A DNA stretch of 19,798 nucleotides from VBDM01 sp041496705. Its GTDB lineage: Bacteria; Pseudomonadota; Gammaproteobacteria; Burkholderiales; SG8-39. The notes beneath the pieces were generated by a model. The model worked only from the letters and a program-made list of their open reading frames with translations. It did not search any database and was not told the DNA's origin. Made by a program: the position numbers and the translations under genes. The DNA lies in assembly GCA_041496705.1 (NCBI GenBank), contig JBGQFD010000070.1, positions 1-19,798 of the forward strand, given 5' to 3'. Within the stretch, counting starts at the first letter, position 1. Each line of letters starts with the position of its first letter. Positions 15,207 to 19,798 of this stretch are shown here, piece after piece.

Positions 15207-16625
15207 ATGCGCCGCCCCGACAGGACGTTCGTTCTCGCCGTCGCCGTGATTGCCCACGCGATTCTCGGGTGCGAGGCCATTGCGGAGGAATCCGGACTGC
15301 ACCGTGCCTCGAAGATTCAGATCGCCCAGGCACCGGCCGCCACCCCTCAGGCGCCACTCGAGGAACTGCTCGCGCGCGCGGAGGCGCTTTCTTCATCCAA
15401 CGCTCTCGAAGCCTACGAACTTCTCGCTCGCGAGGAAGACACCTACATCGGCGTGATCGAATTCGATTACGCCCTCGGGCGCGCCGCGCTGAACGCGGGC
15501 CACCCGGACAAGGCCACGCTCGCCTTTTCCAGGGTTCTCGCGCTCGATCCCGGCCACGCCGGAGCATCGATAGACATTGGGCGGGCATACCTGGCTCTGG
15601 GCGATTTCGCGCGGGCGCGCGCCGCGTTCCAGCGATTGCTCGCGCTCGATCCGCCGCCGCCGGTACGCGCGCAACTGCAGGGATACCTGGCACAAGCGGA
15701 GTCCAAGACGGAGTCCAGGCAGGCGGGAGGGGGTGCGCCCATGTCGTATCAAGCTTATGTCGCCGCGAGCCTCGGGCGGAGCACCAACGTCAACCAGTCT
15801 CCGACCCAGGCATCGGTTTTCGTCCCCGCAATCGGATCGAACTTCGAACTGGCGAATCAGAACGTCAGGAAGCCCGACGAATTCGCGTCGATCTCGGCGG
15901 GCCTGGAGGTTGCGAAGGCTCTGGATCGGACTTACTCCATGATCTTCGGGGGCGAGCTCCTCGAGCGCAAGAATTTTCACGAGTCTTCATTCGATCTCGG
16001 TGGCGTGAGCTTGTACATGGGGCTTGGCGCCGCTATGGAGGCGCACCAGTGGCGCGTCCAGGGCCAGGTGGGCCGCGAGTATTTCGGCGGCAGCCCGAAC
16101 CGCGACCTGGAGATGCTCTCTTTCAATTATCTTGGTTCCCTGGCGACCGACACCCAGCTCGTCGCATCCGCCCAGGGTGGCCGGCTGCGCTACGTTCCGG
16201 CAGACCTCGGAGTCTTCGATGCCAATTTTTTCACATCGGGCCTGGGAGCGATCCGAAAGATTGCCGAACAATCGACAGCATTCGTCATCCTCTCGACAGG
16301 CCAGCAGAACGACGTTGGCGGCAACCCGGACGGCGACAAGCGGCTTCTCGGTGCGCGGGTGGGTGTCGAAACAGCACTCCAGCCGCGCCTCAAGCTGACA
16401 GGCAGCGCCGCATGGGAAAGAGGAAGCTACAACCGCTTTAACGAGACGTTCCTCACCGAACGTCGCGACGTGCGATGGGCTCTGGAGGCGGCCCTGCAGT
16501 ATGCGCTGGAACGCAACCTCTTCCTGCGATTTGGCATATCGCATGTGGAGCAGCGCTCCAACATCCCCATCGACGAATACAACCGCAGCGAGTGGTGGCT
16601 GATGCTGCGCCGCGAGTTTCCCTGA
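15207..16625 (+). CDS. TPR plus beta-barrel outer-membrane protein (Slam-like)
   Basis: A 472-aa exported protein. The N-terminus is basic then hydrophobic (signal peptide to about residue 26, AIAEE). A Cys at 22 (AILGC) gives a poor lipobox. Residues about 55-165 form TPR-like helices (FDYALGRAALNAGHPDKATL, then YLALGDFARARAAFQRLL). From about residue 180 the sequence alternates polar and hydrophobic residues in amphipathic strands to the end, beginning YVAASLGRSTNVNQSPT, a motif typical of the first strand in TPR-barrel porins. Size and order match Slam-type surface lipoprotein assembly modulators (TPR plus 14-strand barrel) and other export porins. ATG at 15207 was chosen because a signal peptide follows, although the ribosome-binding site is weak; GTG at 15114 or 15189 are alternatives. 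The FecR-domain gene 121 bp downstream is a candidate cargo. Slam identity is inferred. Confidence 0.78.
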   Translation: MRRPDRTFVLAVAVIAHAILGCEAIAEESGLHRASKIQIAQAPAATPQAPLEELLARAEALSSSNALEAYELLAREEDTYIGVIEFDYALGRAALNAGHPDKATLAFSRVLALDPGHAGASIDIGRAYLALGDFARARAAFQRLLALDPPPPVRAQLQGYLAQAESKTESRQAGGGAPMSYQAYVAASLGRSTNVNQSPTQASVFVPAIGSNFELANQNVRKPDEFASISAGLEVAKALDRTYSMIFGGELLERKNFHESSFDLGGVSLYMGLGAAMEAHQWRVQGQVGREYFGGSPNRDLEMLSFNYLGSLATDTQLVASAQGGRLRYVPADLGVFDANFFTSGLGAIRKIAEQSTAFVILSTGQQNDVGGNPDGDKRLLGARVGVETALQPRLKLTGSAAWERGSYNRFNETFLTERRDVRWALEAALQYALERNLFLRFGISHVEQRSNIPIDEYNRSEWWLMLRREFP

Positions 16626-16705
16626 GCATTACGGCACATCTCAAGCCCAATGCGGTAGGAGTTGGCACTGGAGGTCAATTCACCATGCAGTAGTACGATT
16701 CTTGC

Positions 16706-16711
16706 TTGACA
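16706..16711 (+). promoter_or_regulatory. Consensus -35-like hexamer before the FecR-domain gene
   Basis: TTGACA, a perfect sigma-70 -35 hexamer, lies 35 bp before the ATG of the FecR-domain gene. This 121-bp gap (16626-16746) is large enough to hold a separate promoter. No good -10 hexamer stands 16-18 bp downstream, so the call is weak. The gene may instead be transcribed from upstream of the TPR-barrel gene. Confidence 0.22.
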
Positions 16712-16746
16712 ATACGTCGGCTGGGTCACCGTTACTGGAGGGGTCT

Positions 16747-18147
16747 ATGAAATACATTCGGCGCATCGCAGGCCGGTTGGGAATCGTCGCCATTCTGGCG
16801 GCATCACCGACCGCACAGGCTGAAAGCACCGCGGGAGTATTCCAGTTCGTCGCCGGGGACGTTCGCGTCGCTCTCGCCGGCGGCAGCGAGAGGCCCGTCG
16901 TCAAGGGCTCGCCGATCAGCGTCGGCGATACCGTCTCCACGGCCAAGGCCAGCATGGCCCAGATCAAGATGGGCGACGGCGCGATCATCGTCGTGCAACC
17001 CGAGTCGCGCCTCACCGTCGCCGAGTTCAGCTACGCGGGGAAGGAAGATGGCACGGAGAAGGTGCGCTACCGCCTCGACCAGGGCGGGTTCCGCTCCGTG
17101 ACCGGAGCGATCGGCCACACGAACAAAGGCAACTACCTGATCGAGACGCCGATAGCGCACATCGGCGTGCGCGGCACCGACCACGAGTCCTACTATTTTC
17201 CCACGCCGGGTTCTATCGACGGTCAACCCGCGCAGGTCGGGATATACAACAAGGTCAATGTAGGGCTGACCTATATCCGCACCGGTTCCGGAGAAGTCGT
17301 CATCCAACCCAATCAAGTGGGCTATGCCGCCTCCGCGCAGGATACGCCCCGCCTGCTGGGCGCGATGCCCGAATTTTTCAACCGCGGCTTTCAACCGAGA
17401 AGCGTCCAGCGCGGGGGACAGCCTGGCGCAGGAATCTCCTCCGTCGCCGCAAACCAGGGTGACGGCTCCGGTAACTCCTCCGGCCGCGATACTCAGACGC
17501 TGAGCGGAGCGTCGGGTTCGCTCGCCGGCTTTACCGCCCCGCAGGGAGGCCGAGGCGTGAACTTCGGGGAAACGGCCGTCAACCCCAACATTTCTCCCAA
17601 CGGCGCAACGCTCGCAAATGCGGGCGGGGACTCCGCGTGGGGCGTCAACTGGGGAACGTGGCAGGGGGGCCTCGCGACGGTCAACGGCCGCGTCACGAGC
17701 GGCTCCACGAACTTCATCTCGAGCACGAACCTGACGACCGCGGCACAGCTCGCCGCATTGCCGCCGCAGCTGGTGACTGCCACGTACAACTATGTCTCCG
17801 GCACCGGCGCGGTCAACGGCACGGCCTCGCCGAACGGCGTGATTAACGCGCTCTCGGTGGGCGTCAATCTCACGACGAGCAAGATCACGAATTACTCCGT
17901 CAACGCGACGGTCGGCACCCAGAACTGGAGCGGGAGCGGGAGCGGAACGTTCGCCCAGTTCATGGGCTCGCAGGGAATTTCGCTCCGCGGCGAGTGCTCC
18001 GGGTGCGTACTGGGCGCCGGCTCGCCGACCTCGCAAGGCTCGGCCACCGGCGGATTCGTCGGCAACCAGGCGCAAGGCATGATTACCGCGTTCGGCTTCA
18101 AGGCGGCGAACCAGTCCATCTCGGGCACGGGACTTCTGTCCAGATAG
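16747..18147 (+). CDS. FecR-domain exported protein with TbpB-like C-terminal barrel signature
   Basis: A 466-aa secreted protein. The signal peptide (1-25) ends AQA/ES with no lipobox. A FecR domain follows (about 55-150; KGSPISVGDTVSTAKASMAQ, then GAIIVVQPESRLTVAEF and AHIGVRGTDHE). A Gly/Ser/Asn-rich linker covers about 215-295. The C-terminal 170 residues are predicted beta strands with WGVNWGTW, ALSVGVNLTTSKITNYSV, and a final GGFVGNQAQGMITAFGFKA. That last pattern resembles the closing strands of the eight-stranded barrels of TbpB-like and haemophilin-like proteins. Cys417 and Cys420 (GECSGC) could form a disulfide. The ATG is preceded by GGAGGGG. There is no ECF sigma factor or TonB receptor nearby, so this is not a classical FecIRA system. 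It may be cargo of the upstream TPR-barrel protein and a ligand or partner of the CHASE2 kinase; both are inferences. Confidence 0.88.
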   Translation: MKYIRRIAGRLGIVAILAASPTAQAESTAGVFQFVAGDVRVALAGGSERPVVKGSPISVGDTVSTAKASMAQIKMGDGAIIVVQPESRLTVAEFSYAGKEDGTEKVRYRLDQGGFRSVTGAIGHTNKGNYLIETPIAHIGVRGTDHESYYFPTPGSIDGQPAQVGIYNKVNVGLTYIRTGSGEVVIQPNQVGYAASAQDTPRLLGAMPEFFNRGFQPRSVQRGGQPGAGISSVAANQGDGSGNSSGRDTQTLSGASGSLAGFTAPQGGRGVNFGETAVNPNISPNGATLANAGGDSAWGVNWGTWQGGLATVNGRVTSGSTNFISSTNLTTAAQLAALPPQLVTATYNYVSGTGAVNGTASPNGVINALSVGVNLTTSKITNYSVNATVGTQNWSGSGSGTFAQFMGSQGISLRGECSGCVLGAGSPTSQGSATGGFVGNQAQGMITAFGFKAANQSISGTGLLSR

Positions 18148-18158
18148 CGCTCCGCGCC

Positions 18159-18629
18159 ATGGGAAGATCCGAAACTCGTCACCGGGTGCTGCTTGTCGAC
18201 GACGAGGAGCCGATGCGGCTCCTGCTCGCGCGGTTCATCGGAGAGGATCTGAAGGCCGAGATATCCCTTGCCGGAACCTGCGAGAGCGCTCTGCGGTTTG
18301 CAAGCGAAAGCACCTATGACGTCATCTTGCTTGACCTGCTGATGCCTGGGATCGGCGGGTTTGAGGTGCTCAAGCGCATCCGGACGGATTCGATGAACAA
18401 GGCCACGCCCGTCGTTGTCGTATCCGTATTGGTGGCGTCACTTGCGGGGGACGAGTCGGCGTCAGTGGAGCGCGCCCAGACTCTAGGCGCGGACGCGTTC
18501 GTCTCCAAGCCGGTGAAGCGCAAGGTGTTGCTTGCCGCCGTAAACGCACAGCTGGGCAAAGGGATCCGGCGGGAAGAAAACCGCCGATTGAGAATCCTCT
18601 CCGAATCGGATTCAGGATCTGCCAACTAG
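18159..18629 (+). CDS. Second single-domain response regulator
   Basis: A 156-aa receiver with the acidic pair D14-D15, phospho-acceptor D59 (ILLDLLMP), S89 at the switch position (VVVVSVL) and K117 (VSKPVKRK). A short basic C-terminal tail (about 130-156, GIRREENRRLRIL) follows the fold; it is too short for a DNA-binding domain. It starts 11 bp after the FecR-domain gene, so it is probably in the same transcript, though without a clear ribosome-binding site. With the other receiver, the Hpt protein and the hybrid kinase it completes a phosphorelay set. Its co-transcription with the FecR gene suggests it reports on or feeds back to that envelope system by protein contact. Confidence 0.92.
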   Translation: MGRSETRHRVLLVDDEEPMRLLLARFIGEDLKAEISLAGTCESALRFASESTYDVILLDLLMPGIGGFEVLKRIRTDSMNKATPVVVVSVLVASLAGDESASVERAQTLGADAFVSKPVKRKVLLAAVNAQLGKGIRREENRRLRILSESDSGSAN

Positions 18630-18840
18630 CATTGCGCGCCTTCGCTGCAGAAGGTTGCTGTGAACCACCCAGCGGAGCAGGTCGCCGTTCCTTCAATCAC
18701 CGTAGGTCCGATCGCGCTCCAACCGAGCTTCGCCACGGGCGAGCAGTGCAGGAACTTTTTCGCTTACACTAGTTCCCGGTGTCTTGGGAGGGGTCCCCTT
18801 TTTCCTCACCGAGGCGAGGAACCTATTTCTGGAGGTGACC
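18630..18840 (+). promoter_or_regulatory. Leader region before the molybdenum hydroxylase genes
   Basis: A 211-bp gene-less stretch. TACACT at 18765-18770 is a fair -10 hexamer, though without a matching -35. Downstream, at 18786-18803, GGGA and TCCC flank four G residues and are followed by C and five T residues. This resembles a weak attenuator or terminator inside the leader, but the stem is only four base pairs. A strong ribosome-binding site (GGAGGTGA) ends the region. No known riboswitch pattern is recognised. Confidence 0.25.
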
Positions 18841-19308
18841 ATGGCTGACTATACCTTGCGCGTTAACGGCGCCGCACGAAGCGTGCGCAGCATCGCGCCC
18901 GACACGCCGCTCCTGTACGTCCTGCGCAACGACCTGGAACTGAACGGCCCGAAATTCGGCTGCGGGCTCGCCCAATGCGGCGCGTGCACGGTGCTGCTCG
19001 ACGGCAAGTCCGTGCGCTCCTGCTCGGTGCCGGTGTCGGCCGCGGCCAAGGGCAATATCACCACGCTCGAAGGGCTCGGCACGATCGACAAGCTGCACCC
19101 GCTGCAGCGAGCTTTCATCGAGGAGCAGGCCTGCCAGTGCGGCTATTGCAGCAACGGCATGATCATGGCCGCCAAGGCGCTGCTCGACGGCAATCCGCGC
19201 CCCAGCGAAGGCGAAATCAAGCAGGCCTTGAACGATCACCTGTGCCGCTGCGCCTCGCACAACCGCATCGTGCGCGCCGTGCAGCGCGCGGCAAAGGAGA
19301 TGGCATGA
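18841..19308 (+). CDS. [2Fe-2S] subunit of a molybdenum hydroxylase (IorA-like)
   Basis: A 155-aa small subunit of the xanthine oxidase family that carries electrons from the molybdenum centre. The N-terminal plant-ferredoxin domain binds the first cluster by C41, C46, C49 (GCGLAQCGAC) and C61. The C-terminal helical domain binds the second by C100, C103 (CGYC), C135 and C137 (LCRC). Length and motif spacing are normal. The ATG is preceded by an excellent GGAGGTGA. It overlaps the next gene in an ATGA. It has no signal peptide of its own, so it would be co-exported with the Tat-signal-bearing large subunit. The two-gene order without a FAD subunit is that of isoquinoline 1-oxidoreductase and periplasmic aldehyde oxidases. 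Confidence 0.95.
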   Translation: MADYTLRVNGAARSVRSIAPDTPLLYVLRNDLELNGPKFGCGLAQCGACTVLLDGKSVRSCSVPVSAAAKGNITTLEGLGTIDKLHPLQRAFIEEQACQCGYCSNGMIMAAKALLDGNPRPSEGEIKQALNDHLCRCASHNRIVRAVQRAAKEMA

Positions 19309-19798
19309 AGCCCTCTCTCTCGCGCCGTGATTTCCTCAAGACCGGCAGCGCGCTGGTCATTTCCTTTTCGCTCGCTCCCGATGCCTTCGGCCAGGCGAAA
19401 CCCGCCCCGCTCCCCGGGAGCCTCAACAACAACCGCATGCTCAACGCCTGGCTGCGCATCGACGCCGACGGCTCCGTCACCATTTTCAGCGGCAAGATCG
19501 AGCTGGGGCAGGGCATCGGCACGGCGCTCACCCAGATCGCCGCCGACGAGCTCGACGTCGATCTGAAGCGCATCAAGATCGTCCACGGCGATACCGAGCT
19601 CACTCCGAACGAAGGACAGACCGCCGGCAGCCAGTCGGTCGAGCAGAGCGGCACCGCGGTGCGCTTCGCCTGCGCCGAAGCGCGCGACATTCTGCTGAAT
19701 ACCGCCGCCGCCAGACTCGGCGTGGCGGTGGGCCAGCTTGCGGTGAAAGACGGCACCTGTTCGGCACCCGGCGGCAAGTCGGCGACCTACTGGGAGCT
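19305..19798 (+). CDS. Molybdopterin-binding hydroxylase subunit (IorB-like), 5' part only
   Basis: The reading frame stays open from ATG at 19305 to the end of the window (164 full codons), so only the N-terminal part is visible. The start overlaps the [2Fe-2S] gene by 4 bp. Residues 4-12 contain a perfect twin-arginine motif, SRRDFLK, followed by a hydrophobic stretch (GSALVISFSLA) ending near AFGQA. This means Tat export of the folded cofactor-loaded enzyme. Next come NNRMLNAWLRIDADGSVTIF and KIELGQGIGTALTQIAADEL, which are typical of isoquinoline 1-oxidoreductase beta subunits and related aldehyde dehydrogenases. Full members are about 700 residues long, so most of the protein, including the molybdenum site, lies outside. 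The substrate cannot be assigned. Confidence 0.93.
   Translation, partial: MKPSLSRRDFLKTGSALVISFSLAPDAFGQAKPAPLPGSLNNNRMLNAWLRIDADGSVTIFSGKIELGQGIGTALTQIAADELDVDLKRIKIVHGDTELTPNEGQTAGSQSVEQSGTAVRFACAEARDILLNTAAARLGVAVGQLAVKDGTCSAPGGKSATYWE

Noticed and set aside
15125..16441. Plus-strand 438-codon frame overlapping the TPR-barrel gene
   Set aside because: It is Arg/Pro-rich shadow; the alternative frame has a signal peptide, TPR helices and amphipathic strands.
16655..16700. Possible sigma-54 promoter before the FecR-domain gene
   Set aside because: A GG element is present, but the required GC ten bases further is missing.
17927..17945. Short tandem GGGAGC repeat
   Set aside because: It lies in frame in the FecR-domain gene and simply encodes a Ser-Gly turn; too short for a functional repeat array.
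16804..18075. Minus-strand 423-codon frame antisense to the FecR-domain gene
   Set aside because: It has shadow composition and no motif, and the plus frame has a strong ribosome-binding site and signal peptide.
16747..18629. Classical FecI-FecR-FecA iron signalling
   Set aside because: No ECF sigma factor or TonB-dependent receptor gene is present, and the FecR protein has no anti-sigma architecture.

Overview
The window is GC-rich (about two thirds G+C by eye, not counted) and tightly packed with genes. It looks like chromosomal DNA of a metabolically versatile betaproteobacterium, probably Burkholderiales or a relative. The evidence is a Bug/TctC-type orphan solute-binding protein, several small carboxylic-acid catabolic operons each with its own regulator or operator-like repeats, and a Tat-exported molybdenum hydroxylase. 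I see no tRNA, rRNA, CRISPR array, insertion sequence or phage gene.

Left part (1-7009), organic-acid catabolism. A minus-strand mandelate-racemase-type enolase-superfamily gene (147-1286) diverges from a four-gene plus-strand operon. That operon encodes a D-2-hydroxyacid dehydrogenase, an MmgE/PrpD family protein, an ADP-forming acyl-CoA synthetase and an acyl-CoA dehydrogenase. Its genes overlap or nearly touch (4 bp overlap, 10 bp overlap, 2 bp gap), so they are probably one transcript. The gene set suggests dehydration or oxidation of a hydroxy-acid, CoA activation and alpha,beta-desaturation, but the substrate cannot be read from the sequence. A perfect 10+3+10 inverted repeat sits just before the operon, and its half-sites recur in a palindrome beyond the far end of the enolase gene.

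Middle part (7010-11857), accessory metabolism. A LuxR-type regulator is divergent from a true nitrilase followed by a PNPOx-like flavoprotein (4 bp overlap). An 11-bp direct repeat occurs twice in the divergent intergenic region. Then come a convergent orphan tricarboxylate-type solute-binding protein and an orphan ParB/sulfiredoxin-fold protein.

Right-centre part (11921-18629), the most interesting region. It holds a single-domain response regulator, an Hpt protein, a hybrid histidine kinase with a CHASE2 extracytoplasmic sensor, an outer-membrane protein with TPRs followed by a beta-barrel, an exported FecR-domain protein with a C-terminal TbpB-like small-barrel signature, and a second single-domain response regulator. 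The kinase, Hpt and two receivers together form a complete His-Asp-His-Asp phosphorelay with no DNA-binding output. The TPR-barrel/FecR-barrel pair resembles Slam-type (type XI) secretion pairs. I infer a linked export-and-sensing module in which the kinase may monitor the FecR protein or its export; this is a hypothesis.

Right edge (18841-19798). A [2Fe-2S] subunit and the truncated start of a Tat-exported molybdopterin-binding subunit form an IorAB-like periplasmic molybdenum hydroxylase, cut by the window end. The second gene runs open off the end and is easily missed.
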